A DNA stretch of 41,918 bases from Paenibacillus sp. OK003 (GCF_900109515.1 NZ_FOBD01000031.1:1-41918), one strand, 5' to 3'; positions 1 through 9,203 are shown, counted from the first letter of the stretch. A program made the numbers and translations. Notes: a model not told the origin generated them from the letters alone.

Positions 1-297
1 ACCGTCGCTCGCATATGGACTCCCGCGCTTAGGGCTTCGGGGAAAAGCAGCTTTTTGTGATGGGCTTGACAAAAACGTTCATAGCAACGAACCTACCGCA
101 CCTTAAAAGGCGGATCATCAACGCTTGCAAGATTCAACGAACCTCAGTAACGCTATTTCGTCATAAAACGTTGTCAAAACCTAAAAAATTGACCGAATCG
201 ACGAACTAACGTCTCTGTGGTTCGTTAGTTCTCAGATCTGGGCAAATGGGAGCGAATAGCATGTCTCAGGATCATTCAAACAAAATAACACGAATAA
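1..297. repeat. Non-coding stretch with short spaced repeats
   Basis: I see no convincing gene here. The motif AACGAACCT occurs at 86-94 and again at 136-144, exactly 50 bases apart. A related block at 203-231 forms an inverted repeat, GAACTAACG (203-211) against CGTTAGTTC (223-231), with an 11-base loop. The arrangement looks like a dispersed intergenic repeat family rather than a gene remnant; the family itself is not identified. Confidence 0.5.
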
Positions 298-344
298 GGG
301 ATGTCCCCTGTCATATTCATGACTTATGGGACATCCCCATTTTT
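298..344. terminator. Hairpin terminator, probably bidirectional
   Basis: GGGATGTCCC (298-307) pairs with GGGACATCCC (328-337), with a further short inner stem. A run of seven T follows on the plus strand; the minus-strand exit is TTATTCGTG, a weaker tract. It lies just past the stop of the minus-strand FAD oxidoreductase, so it can end that operon and also block transcription coming from the left. Confidence 0.7.
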
Positions 345-409
345 TTATCTCTCTGGTATCTCTAGTGCTTATGCGTTGTGAAGATAGCAACGTTCTCTTA
401 AAAGTCTGT

Positions 410-2002
410 CTAACACTCCCCTGCCAGCTCCGCATCTGTCCAATGAAGCTGAACACCCTGGCGAATCAGCTGTGCCTGATAGGCGTGAAGATGCTCCGTC
501 GAAGCCCTCACTTCTGAGGGCTCTACTTGCTGTGCAATGGCATAAGCGGCAAGGGTGCCGGCAGCCTCGCCAATATTCCATTCGGTGGGATGCAGACGGT
601 AACAACCGTTCACAATCTGGGTCATGGAGATATTTTTGCAAGCTGGGAGCAAGTTCTTGACTCGCACCGGGATGAGTGCACCCAGCGGAATCTCATAGGG
701 ATGGTTCGGAATATAAAAGGTCCGCTGGCTCACGGTTGTTGGATGGAGATCCAGATGATAACTGCCGACCCCCACACTATCCTCGTAACGTTTGGCTCCC
801 TCTGCTCCGCGCAACTCCTTGCTCACATCCTGCTCGGTAATGGTATATACGCCTCGGATTCGCCGTGATTCCCGAATATACGGTGCTTTCGCGAGACCGT
901 CTTCCGTACCGAGCACATCTCCACGCAGCCTTACGCCCGGATAACCCTTTCCGCCGTCCAGGCGGGGAGATGCCGTCTGAAGCCAGTATACCAAGGAAAG
1001 GGTTAGTTGCTTCGCCCCTTCCAGATGCCGCTCGCGTTCCTCCGGCGATACACCAATGATCGGCCCGGCGTAATAATCGTTCAGTGCCCAGTTGAGCAGC
1101 GTGACTTCACCATCATTCAGTGACTCTGTCCATATAGCCGGGTCAACGATCCGCCGATAATCCCACAGGGAGGTTATGCCCTGATCATTCGGGAACATCG
1201 TGAACTCTTTCAGCTTGGAGGTATCATTGGCATCCGAAGCGTACCAGCTCAGGATCGGATACAGTGAGAATGAGGGAACATACTGACGCCAGTAATCATA
1301 GTCCCTCGGACGAGGGATCGTGAAGTCTCCACCCGCCACATAATCTACTGCCGCCACATGGGTAATCGACTGCATGTCTAGCGGGTCCGCTTCATCCAGG
1401 GCATGTGGTTCACCCGTTTCCCGCCGAGATTCTGCTCCACTTACATGCTCTACTCCGGCGAGGGGAAGCAGATCGCTGCATTCTGTGGCATCCAGATAAT
1501 AGGCACCCCGGAGTTTTATTAATCCCCCACTCGGCTCTTCACGCACAGTCACGCCAGTCACCCGGTCACCTGCTGTATCTACCTGAACTGGCACGGTATG
1601 ATAGAGCATCTCAATTCGACCGGTGTTCACGTAAGGTGCAAGCATCTCATGCAAAACGGCAAGCGCGACCTTCGGCTCATGCGCCAAGCGGCTCACCCAG
1701 CCATTGCCGGGGTTAAGAACAGGATCGCTCTTGGCGACATCCGTAAGCGGGTAGTTCCGTCTGTAGTAATCTCTGACTCGGCTGCGGAACTCACGATACG
1801 ATGCTGTACTGCCAGATTGTTCAATCCAGCGGTGTTCATCTGGCGGTACTGCCTGTGAAGTCAATTGACCGCCAAGCCAGTCCGTCTCTTCCGTCAAAAG
1901 TACCCGTTGCCCTGCCTTGGCTGCAGCCAGCGCAGCCGCAGTCCCGCCAAGGCCACCGCCAATAATGACCATATCACTGTGTTTCTCCTGTTCAATCCCC
2001 AT
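410..2002 (-). CDS. FAD-dependent oxidoreductase (FAD_oxidored family)
   Basis: The 530-residue product has an N-terminal Rossmann dinucleotide site, IIGGGLGG at about residues 13-20, followed by DWLGGQLTSQ near residue 41, a pattern usual in the PF12831-type FAD oxidoreductases. These are soluble flavoproteins whose substrates are mostly unknown. The start chosen is the ATG at 2002, seven bases after GGGAGGAG; the frame stays open further upstream but that part only overlaps the kinase gene. It overlaps the ROK kinase by 11 bases (ATGGGGATTGA), so the two are translationally coupled. As last gene of a sugar operon it probably oxidises a sugar or sugar derivative; that is inference from context. 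Confidence 0.85.
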   Translation of the reverse strand: MGIEQEKHSDMVIIGGGLGGTAAALAAAKAGQRVLLTEETDWLGGQLTSQAVPPDEHRWIEQSGSTASYREFRSRVRDYYRRNYPLTDVAKSDPVLNPGNGWVSRLAHEPKVALAVLHEMLAPYVNTGRIEMLYHTVPVQVDTAGDRVTGVTVREEPSGGLIKLRGAYYLDATECSDLLPLAGVEHVSGAESRRETGEPHALDEADPLDMQSITHVAAVDYVAGGDFTIPRPRDYDYWRQYVPSFSLYPILSWYASDANDTSKLKEFTMFPNDQGITSLWDYRRIVDPAIWTESLNDGEVTLLNWALNDYYAGPIIGVSPEERERHLEGAKQLTLSLVYWLQTASPRLDGGKGYPGVRLRGDVLGTEDGLAKAPYIRESRRIRGVYTITEQDVSKELRGAEGAKRYEDSVGVGSYHLDLHPTTVSQRTFYIPNHPYEIPLGALIPVRVKNLLPACKNISMTQIVNGCYRLHPTEWNIGEAAGTLAAYAIAQQVEPSEVRASTEHLHAYQAQLIRQGVQLHWTDAELAGEC

Positions 2003-2945
2003 GCTTTGTCTCCTCCCTGTCACTGCCTTCAGACCAGCCAACGCCGTCTTTACGCAGGCGTTCCAAGGCCAGCTGCGCCGCCCCGATACAGCCTGCCCAG
2101 TTACCGAGTTCAGCGACTGCAACCCGGTCTGCCAACCCGACACTGGATAACTTTGCGGTAAGCATCGGCCACCATATAGCCTGATCATGGGTCACACCGC
2201 CACCAAGAATAATCAATTCCGGATCTATCGAGGCAGATATATTCGCAATAACCACGGCCAAAACAGATATGTAACGCTCTAGAATGTACAACGCTATTGC
2301 TTCTCCCTGGCTTGCAGCGGTCATAATCTCTCGGCCGTGAGTATACGTGTTGCCCTTCTGTTCCCGCGCCAGCCGCATCAGTGCACTACCGGAAATGTAT
2401 TGCTCCACGCAGCCGCGTTTGCCACAATTGCAAGGCCGACCGTCAGGCACCAGCACACTGTGCCCCCAGTCCCCACCGCGCCAGTCTACTCCCCGTAACA
2501 TCCTGCCAAATGCCATATTGGCCCCACCGACCCCAGTTCCGAGTGTCAGCATAACCAGGTTCTGCTTACCGCGGCCGGTACCAAGCCACGCCTCGCCGAG
2601 CAGTGCAGCATTGGCGTCGTTATCGGCAGTTGAAGGCAGGCCAAATTCCGCAGTTGCCCACTGTGTCAGTGGCATTCCCTGCCAGCCAGGTAAATTATTC
2701 GTTGCGTGGATAACTTCACCCGTTTCCACATTCACCCTTCCTGCCGAGGCAATACCCAGGGCCTTCACTTCTTCACAGCTAGACAACAGTTCACTTACTA
2801 ACCCGTGCAGCTGGCCAAGTATAGCCTTCCGACCCAACCGGGCCTCGGTTGCACATGCAGCCTCCACCCGAACGACTCCCGCTTCATTGACTACAAGCCC
2901 TTTAATGCCTGTGCCTCCTACATCCACGCCAATGACCTGCGGCAT
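1992..2945 (-). CDS. ROK-family sugar kinase
   Basis: 317 residues with the ROK layout: phosphate-binding DVGGTGIKG at 8-16, catalytic Asp110 in DNDANA, and the zinc motif CNCGKRGCVE at 172-181 with His162 as the further ligand. The usual ExGH sugar-contact motif reads DWGH (159-162), so the Glu is replaced by Asp; this may alter substrate choice. A GGGGGAAA ribosome site precedes the ATG. The neighbour NanE acts on N-acetylmannosamine 6-phosphate, so an N-acetylmannosamine kinase role (NanK-like) is the simplest guess, but the motif change means another hexosamine or sugar is possible. Confidence 0.85.
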   Translation of the reverse strand: MPQVIGVDVGGTGIKGLVVNEAGVVRVEAACATEARLGRKAILGQLHGLVSELLSSCEEVKALGIASAGRVNVETGEVIHATNNLPGWQGMPLTQWATAEFGLPSTADNDANAALLGEAWLGTGRGKQNLVMLTLGTGVGGANMAFGRMLRGVDWRGGDWGHSVLVPDGRPCNCGKRGCVEQYISGSALMRLAREQKGNTYTHGREIMTAASQGEAIALYILERYISVLAVVIANISASIDPELIILGGGVTHDQAIWWPMLTAKLSSVGLADRVAVAELGNWAGCIGAAQLALERLRKDGVGWSEGSDREETKHGD

Positions 2946-2973
2946 TCGCTTTCCCCCTATTCACACAAGCCCT

Positions 2974-3801
2974 TCAATAAGTACGGTCGATAACCGCTCT
3001 GGCCGTTAATTCCTTCATCTTTTTGGTCTCTTCGCCATGCTGTCGCTCCAGCCCCTGGCAGAGCAAATCGATAATAAACAGCTGAGAGATTTTAGCTCCT
3101 ACAGAACCGCCTTCAAGGGGAGACTCCTTCCCGGCGGTCAAGAGCAAGATATCCGCAATAGAAGCAATAGGGGATTTGGCATAGTTCGTCATGGCAATCA
3201 CCTTAGCCCCGTTTTGTTTGGCCTTCATCAGCATGTCGTTGGTGTCCAGCGTACTGCCGGACACGCTGATGCCAAAAGCCACATCACCTTCTCCCATCGT
3301 TACCGCCATCATGGACTGGATATGACTGTCGGAATTTGCTTCCGCACGCCGCCCGATGCGCAGAAAACGGTTTTTGGCATCCATGGCGGTAATGCCTGAC
3401 GAGCCCACGCCGAAGAATTGCACATGTCGTGCGCTATCCAGACACTTTACCGCCTGCTCCAACTGGCTGCGATCCAGCATACCCAAGCTGGATTGCAGCA
3501 CCCCCACCATCGAGGCATATAAATGGTCGGCGTAATCATCCTCTCCCTGCTCGCCGTCTAGCTGGTTCTGCCGTTTTGGCAGCTCTTGAGCCAGCATCAG
3601 CTTGAAATCCTGATAACCTTTAAATCCGATTTTACGGCAGAATCGCATCACCGTGGTCTCTCCGGTACCAGCAAAATCAGCCAGCTCCGTCACAGAAAAA
3701 TAGATTATATTATCCGGATTGTCCCGCACGCACCGGGCCACCTTCTGCTCCGACCTGGTCATGGAAGGATAATACGTATTCATTCGGTCATTCATCTCCA
3801 T
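2974..3801 (-). CDS. MurR/RpiR-family transcriptional regulator
   Basis: 275 residues. The N-terminal 75 or so form an HTH_6 DNA-binding domain (VTELADFAGTGETTVMRFCRK region), and about 120-265 is a SIS sugar-phosphate-binding domain with a Ser-rich GVGSSG and SVSGST loops. Proteins of this type sense phosphosugars and usually control the operon they sit in. The start ATG lies inside the end of nanE (14-base overlap), so it is co-translated with the epimerase. Its likely ligand is the kinase or epimerase substrate, and likely targets are the inverted repeats upstream of the binding-protein gene near 9.3 kb; both are inference. Confidence 0.88.
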   Translation of the reverse strand: MEMNDRMNTYYPSMTRSEQKVARCVRDNPDNIIYFSVTELADFAGTGETTVMRFCRKIGFKGYQDFKLMLAQELPKRQNQLDGEQGEDDYADHLYASMVGVLQSSLGMLDRSQLEQAVKCLDSARHVQFFGVGSSGITAMDAKNRFLRIGRRAEANSDSHIQSMMAVTMGEGDVAFGISVSGSTLDTNDMLMKAKQNGAKVIAMTNYAKSPIASIADILLLTAGKESPLEGGSVGAKISQLFIIDLLCQGLERQHGEETKKMKELTARAVIDRTY

Positions 3802-4504
3802 TACTCTTCATCCTCGCTTTTTTGGTCACTGCTGCGAACTGTCGGGTAATTAGCTGTGGCCGAGTTATTGCGGAGCCCACCACAACAGCGTATGCCCCCA
3901 GATCAAGCGCCTCCTCTACCTGAGAGGGTATACTAATCCGCCCTTCGGCAATGACCGGAATCTTCAACCGCTGTGCGCACATCCCCAGCAGCTCCAAATT
4001 CGGCCCTTCCTGCTGTCGGGAATACGGTGTATAACCCGATAGGGTAGTCGAAACACAGCTGACTCCAAGTGACTCAGCATATAAAGCTTCCTCCAGAATG
4101 GAGATGTCTGCCATGGAAACCACCTTATTTGCGTTCAGATAGGCGGTGATTTGCTCCAATGTATAATTTTCCGGCCTGCTCTGGCGGGTCGCATCAAATG
4201 CAATGATATCCGCTCCGGCCTCCAGCAGCTCATCAATTTCTCTGAGGGTTGGGGTGATATATACAGCAGAATCCGGGTAATTGCGCTTTACGATGCCAAT
4301 AACCGGCAATGAGACGGTCTGCTTGATCGCACGTACATCTGCTGCCCCATTCGCCCGAATACCCGCGGCGCCTCCTTCCTCTGCAGCAGCCGCCATGCGG
4401 GCCATCATCTCTGCGCCATGCAGCGGTTCGTCAGCCAGCGCCTGGCAGGAAACAATCAGCCCCAAATGCAGTTTCTCCAGCACTACCTTTGTCAGGGTTC
4501 TCAC
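3788..4504 (-). CDS. nanE: Putative N-acetylmannosamine-6-phosphate 2-epimerase
   Basis: 238 residues, a TIM-barrel of the NanE family that converts N-acetylmannosamine 6-phosphate to N-acetylglucosamine 6-phosphate in the cytoplasm. The lysine of GIVKR (Lys73) and the glutamate of PVIAEGR (Glu187) match the known catalytic pair of the family. The GTG at 4504 is the only workable start because an in-frame stop lies just upstream; its purine-rich ribosome site nearly abuts the start, so initiation may depend on coupling to the DUF4127 gene eight bases upstream. No sialic-acid lyase or kinase named for that pathway is nearby apart from the ROK gene. Confidence 0.85.
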   Translation of the reverse strand: MRTLTKVVLEKLHLGLIVSCQALADEPLHGAEMMARMAAAAEEGGAAGIRANGAADVRAIKQTVSLPVIGIVKRNYPDSAVYITPTLREIDELLEAGADIIAFDATRQSRPENYTLEQITAYLNANKVVSMADISILEEALYAESLGVSCVSTTLSGYTPYSRQQEGPNLELLGMCAQRLKIPVIAEGRISIPSQVEEALDLGAYAVVVGSAITRPQLITRQFAAVTKKARMKSNGDE

Positions 4505-4512
4505 CCTCTCTC

Positions 4513-6066
4513 TTATATTCTGTTTTCCTTACCAGGGTTGGATGGTATGAATCTTACAGATAAGCCCACTTCAAACATCCGGTTCCATGGCATATAACAG
4601 TCGGTAATTTGGATACTCCCTGCTGCAGTATCGATCCGCACAGCAAGCTCTTGACGCAGCCTCTCCTCTACTCGGGCGGCAACAAGGCCACGAGATCCAT
4701 CCAGCAAGTACTTGCCATAACCCATCTCCTGCACCGGGCCATTGCTAAGTTCTCCCCGAACGACTGAACAATAGCAGACATCCTCAGCATAGCGGAGAGC
4801 GAGGAAATCAAGATGCGATTGTGTACGACCATAGAGCAGATAGATCATGGCCTGCGAAATAACGGTGCCAAGTGAGTTGGAGCTGGTATTCCAGGCTGCG
4901 TATCCAGCCAGATCAAATAACATGTCTTTTTGCCGCAGCATCTTGACCAGCTTCTGATCCCCACCATTGGCATATCCCACATCCGCTACAGCCACCGGCT
5001 TCTTCTTGCTCCTGAGCAGAAAGTGTCCATATTCCACCAGTTCCATCAGGTTTCGGTATACATCATAGCTGTAAAAAGAATGCTGCTGCGACACCGCTTC
5101 CGCCATCGTCTCTCCAGGTGTGCTAATCAACAGCACCAGATCTGCTTCAGTCTCACTGGATGCAATCAACCCACCTGCAGCCAAAATCTGATATTTGAGC
5201 GTCTCATAGAAAAATCGATCCTCGAATAATGGGGTAACAAACGCCCCCTGAACAGATGATAATCGTGGGTACACAAGCGGCATCCGGCCTCGAGCCTTGT
5301 TCATCATTCTGGTGAGCAGTACGCAACCAACTTCGTCCGCACCAGGGTACATGTAGACTTTAAGTTCCAGATCCAGGGCCGTAATCCGGGCTCGCACGTT
5401 CTCCTGATCCTTGGCTGTATGTCCATAAGGCGCCGAATCATCCTGTGGCACAATCATGAACTCGATAATTCCTTCCTTGACCAGAGCCAGCACTTGCTTG
5501 TTTGCTTCAATATTTACGGCCCTGCGTCCCAGGTAATCTTCCAGCACTTCCATTGGTAGACGGTTATCGATATCGGCCAGCTCGCGGATCTCCTCTTCCG
5601 TCGCAATCCCTAGCTCCAGCCGATGGCTGATGAAACCTTTGCGAAAAATCTCTCTTCCCCAGTCGGCGTAATAATCCGGCTCCTCATCGGACAAGGAATA
5701 TTGCGGGCATCGCATAATCAGTTGAAACGTATACAGGGTTAGCTGCGGGTACCGCTGCTTGATCCCCCGAAGGAGCTCCAGACGGGCCGCCAGTTCATCG
5801 GGCTCCAACTGATGTAGCCGGGAAGGAATAATCCCGCCGTAGAGCAACGTATCCAAGGCAACGATTGCTCCATCTGCCCCTGCACAGCTCTCCTCAAACC
5901 AGGTCCATAACTGCTCGACATCACCCGGACGCTTTTTCAGACCCATGATTTCAAGTGGCGGACGCTCCACTGTGAATTCCGTTCCCTGTGCCAACAAATA
6001 AGGGAATTCATAATTGCAAGGCCGTTCATCTAACGGAACAAAGGTTAGCATATACTGCTTCGGCAT
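4513..6066 (-). CDS. DUF4127 family protein
   Basis: 517 residues, opening with the FVPLDERPCN motif and carrying ALDTLLYGGIIPSR near residue 75, both typical of DUF4127 (PF13552), a family with no established function. No signal peptide or membrane segment is visible, so a cytoplasmic role is likely. An ATG at 6066 was preferred over an earlier ATG at 6075 because GAAAGGG sits about 11 bases before it and only two before the earlier one. It lies between the permeases and nanE in one operon, so it probably acts on the imported sugar before or beside the epimerase; the reaction is unknown. Confidence 0.8.
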   Translation of the reverse strand: MPKQYMLTFVPLDERPCNYEFPYLLAQGTEFTVERPPLEIMGLKKRPGDVEQLWTWFEESCAGADGAIVALDTLLYGGIIPSRLHQLEPDELAARLELLRGIKQRYPQLTLYTFQLIMRCPQYSLSDEEPDYYADWGREIFRKGFISHRLELGIATEEEIRELADIDNRLPMEVLEDYLGRRAVNIEANKQVLALVKEGIIEFMIVPQDDSAPYGHTAKDQENVRARITALDLELKVYMYPGADEVGCVLLTRMMNKARGRMPLVYPRLSSVQGAFVTPLFEDRFFYETLKYQILAAGGLIASSETEADLVLLISTPGETMAEAVSQQHSFYSYDVYRNLMELVEYGHFLLRSKKKPVAVADVGYANGGDQKLVKMLRQKDMLFDLAGYAAWNTSSNSLGTVISQAMIYLLYGRTQSHLDFLALRYAEDVCYCSVVRGELSNGPVQEMGYGKYLLDGSRGLVAARVEERLRQELAVRIDTAAGSIQITDCYMPWNRMFEVGLSVRFIPSNPGKENRI

Positions 6067-6094
6067 GAATGCCATCACCCTTTCAGTCGTTTTT

Positions 6095-6943
6095 CTATCC
6101 TTTTATCGCTCCGGCGATGCCTTCCATATAATATTTTTGGGTGAAAAGAAACACGATGATAATCGGCAGCACCGAGATCATGGTTCCAGCGGCAATCCAG
6201 CCGAAGTTATACGAGAACTGACCGTTCAGGTACGTCAGGGCCGCAGCCAGTGGATACTTCTGCGGATCATCCAACACCACAATCGGCCACAGGAAATTGT
6301 TCCAGAATGCCATGACCTCAAGCAAGCCAATGACAGCAACCCCTGGTTTCACCAATGGCATGACAAGCTGAACGAAGATACGGAATTCGGAGGCTCCATC
6401 CATTTTGCCAGAATCCCGAATATCTGTCGGTATGCCCAGAAACGTTTGTCGCATCAGAAAGATGTTAAATACCGACACCGCAGCCGGAAGCACAACACCA
6501 AGAAACGTATTGCCCAAGTGAAAGGCCTGAATGGTTAAATAATGCACAATCATCGCCGTTGCCGAAGGGATAATCATGGTCGAGATTAGCAGCGTGAACA
6601 CCAGATTACGTCCCCTGAACCGAAAGGTGGCGAGTGGATACGCCGTGAGGCAGGACAAAAAGATGTTAAATGCCACCCCAAGGAGTGTAATCACCACCGT
6701 ATTTATGATGTAGCGTGGAAAATCCATGAACTCCCACACCTGCACGTAGTTATCGAAAGCAATGAAAGTAGGGAGAATTGCTGGTGGATTCGCGAACACA
6801 TTACGACCAGGCATCAGTGATACACTGAGCAGCCACAGAAAAGGACCCATCATAAACAGGGCAAGCAAAATCAACAGTACATAAATGATCAAATGACGAA
6901 GGCCTTTTTTCATTTTTTTAGACGAAAGCGTACGCCGAATCAA
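6095..6943 (-). CDS. Carbohydrate ABC transporter permease (MalG type)
   Basis: 282 residues with about six membrane segments and the permease EAA loop around DGASEFRIFVQLVMPLVKPG, the site that docks with the ATPase. It is the second membrane subunit of an importer; its start overlaps the preceding permease by four bases (ATGA-type coupling). No ATP-binding subunit is encoded in the operon, so a shared MsmX-like ATPase elsewhere in the genome is expected, as is common for Bacillales sugar importers. Confidence 0.92.
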   Translation of the reverse strand: MIRRTLSSKKMKKGLRHLIIYVLLILLALFMMGPFLWLLSVSLMPGRNVFANPPAILPTFIAFDNYVQVWEFMDFPRYIINTVVITLLGVAFNIFLSCLTAYPLATFRFRGRNLVFTLLISTMIIPSATAMIVHYLTIQAFHLGNTFLGVVLPAAVSVFNIFLMRQTFLGIPTDIRDSGKMDGASEFRIFVQLVMPLVKPGVAVIGLLEVMAFWNNFLWPIVVLDDPQKYPLAAALTYLNGQFSYNFGWIAAGTMISVLPIIIVFLFTQKYYMEGIAGAIKG

Positions 6944-7821
6944 TAGGTATTCACCCCGCCTCTCCGGTTCAGCCGGAACACCAACACACTGAGCGCTGCT
7001 ACCATCACACTAACGATCAGCCCAAGCGCTGAGGCATAACCAAAATTGAATTGCTCCAGCCCTTTTTGAAAAATATATACGCTCGAGGTCAACGTGGACG
7101 TTCCCGGCCCGCCCTTGGTGAGAATATAGACCTCATCAAACACACGAACGGCACCCATCACCGAAATTACGGTGCAAAAGAGAATATGCGGCCGCAGCAG
7201 TGGAAGCGTCACATGAACAATCAGTCTCAGCGGTCCTGCTCCATCCACTCTGGCGGCTTCGTACAGATCTGTCGGAATACCCTGTAGTCCAGCCAGGTAG
7301 AGCATCATGTAATAGCCGAGACCCTTCCACATGGTGATGAACATCAGCACATACAGCGCCGTACTACTCGTGGAAAGCCAGGAGACCTGCTCACTAAGAA
7401 TGCCAACCTTCAGCAGCAGGTAATTGACCACGCCGTTATTGCCCAACAGCCAGCTCCAGATCAACGCCACCGCGACCATGGAAGTTACAACCGGTATGTA
7501 GTAGGCAGCCCTGAACATTTTGACACCCGGAATCCGGCTGTTAACCAGAATGGCCATGAGGATCGAGATGATTTGAATCACCGGTACAACCAGCACATAC
7601 ACCAACGAATTCCACAGCGAAATTAGGAAATTGTGATCTTGAAAGGCCCGGGTAAAGTTATCCAGACCAACGAAATGTGTCTCTGTAATGACAGAATAAT
7701 CGGTTAATGAGAGGGGTATTCCGTAAATAATCGGCCAAAAGGTGAAAACCGCCAGAAACAACAATCCCGGTGCCATAAACGCCCATGCAGCAAAAGATTC
7801 GGATCGAATCGCCTTGTACAC
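6940..7821 (-). CDS. Sugar ABC transporter permease (MalF type)
   Basis: 293 residues, about six membrane helices, with the EAA loop EAARVDGAGPLRLIVHVTLP near the C-terminal third. It pairs with the next permease to form the membrane channel of the sugar importer. Translation starts at GTG 7821, eight bases after GGGAGG. It follows the binding-protein gene after a 68-base gap holding a perfect hairpin, which may lower permease expression relative to the binding protein. Confidence 0.92.
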   Translation of the reverse strand: MYKAIRSESFAAWAFMAPGLLFLAVFTFWPIIYGIPLSLTDYSVITETHFVGLDNFTRAFQDHNFLISLWNSLVYVLVVPVIQIISILMAILVNSRIPGVKMFRAAYYIPVVTSMVAVALIWSWLLGNNGVVNYLLLKVGILSEQVSWLSTSSTALYVLMFITMWKGLGYYMMLYLAGLQGIPTDLYEAARVDGAGPLRLIVHVTLPLLRPHILFCTVISVMGAVRVFDEVYILTKGGPGTSTLTSSVYIFQKGLEQFNFGYASALGLIVSVMVAALSVLVFRLNRRGGVNTY

Positions 7822-7849
7822 GGCTACGCCTCCCTCTCTTCTAGGATCA

Positions 7850-7867
7850 AGGGGGAGTACTCCCCCT
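7850..7867. other. Perfect 18-base palindrome between binding-protein and permease genes
   Basis: AGGGGGAGTACTCCCCCT is fully self-complementary and would form a seven-pair GC-rich stem with a GTAC loop in the mRNA. It has no following T-run, so it looks more like a processing or RNA-stabilising hairpin than a full terminator. Similar intergenic hairpins in sugar operons raise binding protein over permease levels; that role here is inferred. Confidence 0.65.
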
Positions 7868-7889
7868 CATCAGACTGTACCGCACAAGT

Positions 7890-9203
7890 TCAGGAATCCT
7901 GGTTAAGAATTTGGTTGACTTCCTTCTCCACTGCGTTCAGCGTTTCTTTAATATCTGCTCCGTTCATCAAAATTTCCTGCAAGCCCCGTGCCAATGCGGA
8001 GTTGATATCTCCTGCATTCGGTACGCCGACCATGTAATCAGTTGCTTTATCTAGACTTTGAGAGGAGGCTACCTTGGCTTCGGCTTCCAGCGATCCGTCG
8101 GATTGCGTAAAGAACGGATCTTCAATGGAGGCTTTGCTTGATGGCAGCGTGTTGGCTACCTTGGAGAAGGCAGTCTGGTTCTCTGCATTGGTAATAAAAG
8201 CGGCAAATTCCACCGCTTGTTCGGGGTTTTTAGATTTCTGAGGCACAACGAGATCCATGGAATTGGAGAGCCGCAGGTTCGCTTTGCCCGTTGGGAGTGT
8301 TACCGCAATCGTATTCTTGTAAACATCCGGTGCAGACTTCTTGATGAAGTTGATAAAGGTTGGACCGGACAACTGGAAAGCGACCTGCTCCCCGGAAAAA
8401 TACTGGATCTGCTTGCTGAATTCCGCATCCTCCTTCAGCACCACACCTTCGGCCATCAGATCACGCATTTGAGCGATCATCGCCTCTGCTTCCGGCGTAT
8501 TGAAAGCCGCGGCCGTTTTGTCCTCATTTAGAATGGGGATGCCGTCGATTGGAAATAGCTTGGAGACAAGCTGCTGCGCATAACCGGCCACTCCTGTCTT
8601 TTCATGGACCTGACGGGCCCACTCCACGAGTTCCTCTCGGGTCTGCGGCGGATTTGCCGGATCAAGACCTGCCTCCTTCACCAGCTTGGTATTCATGAAC
8701 AGCACTTCGGTACCTGTGTACCAAGGAAGCGCGTAAGCTTTGCCATCCAACACAGTAGAATTATAAATGCCTTCAAAGTAACTCTTCGCTTCCTCATCTG
8801 TCAGGTATGAATTCAGATTCAGCAGCGCCCCCTTACTTCCCAATTGACTGGCGAATTCGGTATTGAGATTCACAACATCAGGGCTTTTGCCACTGGCCGT
8901 ACTGGTCAATAAACGCTGTGAAATAGCATCATATGGATAGTCCTTCCACTCGACTTTCACGCCAGGATGACTGCTCTCATACTTGGCAATCAATTCATTG
9001 AAGTAATCGTTGAACGTTGGCTGTAAAGCAATCGTCCAAAACTCCAGCGTCACCGGCTTTCCAGCTTCCGTACCCGTCTCCCCAGTGCTTCCCGGACTCG
9101 GCGTACCAGCCGTATTGTCATTTCCTCCGCAGGCGGCAAGCAGCATAGACATCATAACGACTAGCAGCAAAGAAACTGTGAAGCCCTTTTTGTTGGTGGT
9201 CAC
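7890..9203 (-). CDS. Extracellular sugar-binding lipoprotein of ABC importer
   Basis: 437 residues, family 1 solute-binding protein. A signal peptide ends in the lipobox LAAC with Cys25 as the lipidation site, followed by a Gly/Thr/Ser-rich linker. The start is GTG 9203, eight bases after a GAGGGGG ribosome site; an ATG at 9210 is out of frame. As first gene of the eight-gene operon it captures the sugar outside the membrane. The substrate cannot be read from sequence; neighbours point to an amino sugar or an oligosaccharide containing one. Confidence 0.92.
   Translation of the reverse strand: MTTNKKGFTVSLLLVVMMSMLLAACGGNDNTAGTPSPGSTGETGTEAGKPVTLEFWTIALQPTFNDYFNELIAKYESSHPGVKVEWKDYPYDAISQRLLTSTASGKSPDVVNLNTEFASQLGSKGALLNLNSYLTDEEAKSYFEGIYNSTVLDGKAYALPWYTGTEVLFMNTKLVKEAGLDPANPPQTREELVEWARQVHEKTGVAGYAQQLVSKLFPIDGIPILNEDKTAAAFNTPEAEAMIAQMRDLMAEGVVLKEDAEFSKQIQYFSGEQVAFQLSGPTFINFIKKSAPDVYKNTIAVTLPTGKANLRLSNSMDLVVPQKSKNPEQAVEFAAFITNAENQTAFSKVANTLPSSKASIEDPFFTQSDGSLEAEAKVASSQSLDKATDYMVGVPNAGDINSALARGLQEILMNGADIKETLNAVEKEVNQILNQDS

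Noticed and set aside
6014..6538. Plus-strand frame of 174 codons opposite the permease and DUF4127 genes
   Set aside because: It is antisense to well-supported genes and shows no protein family features.
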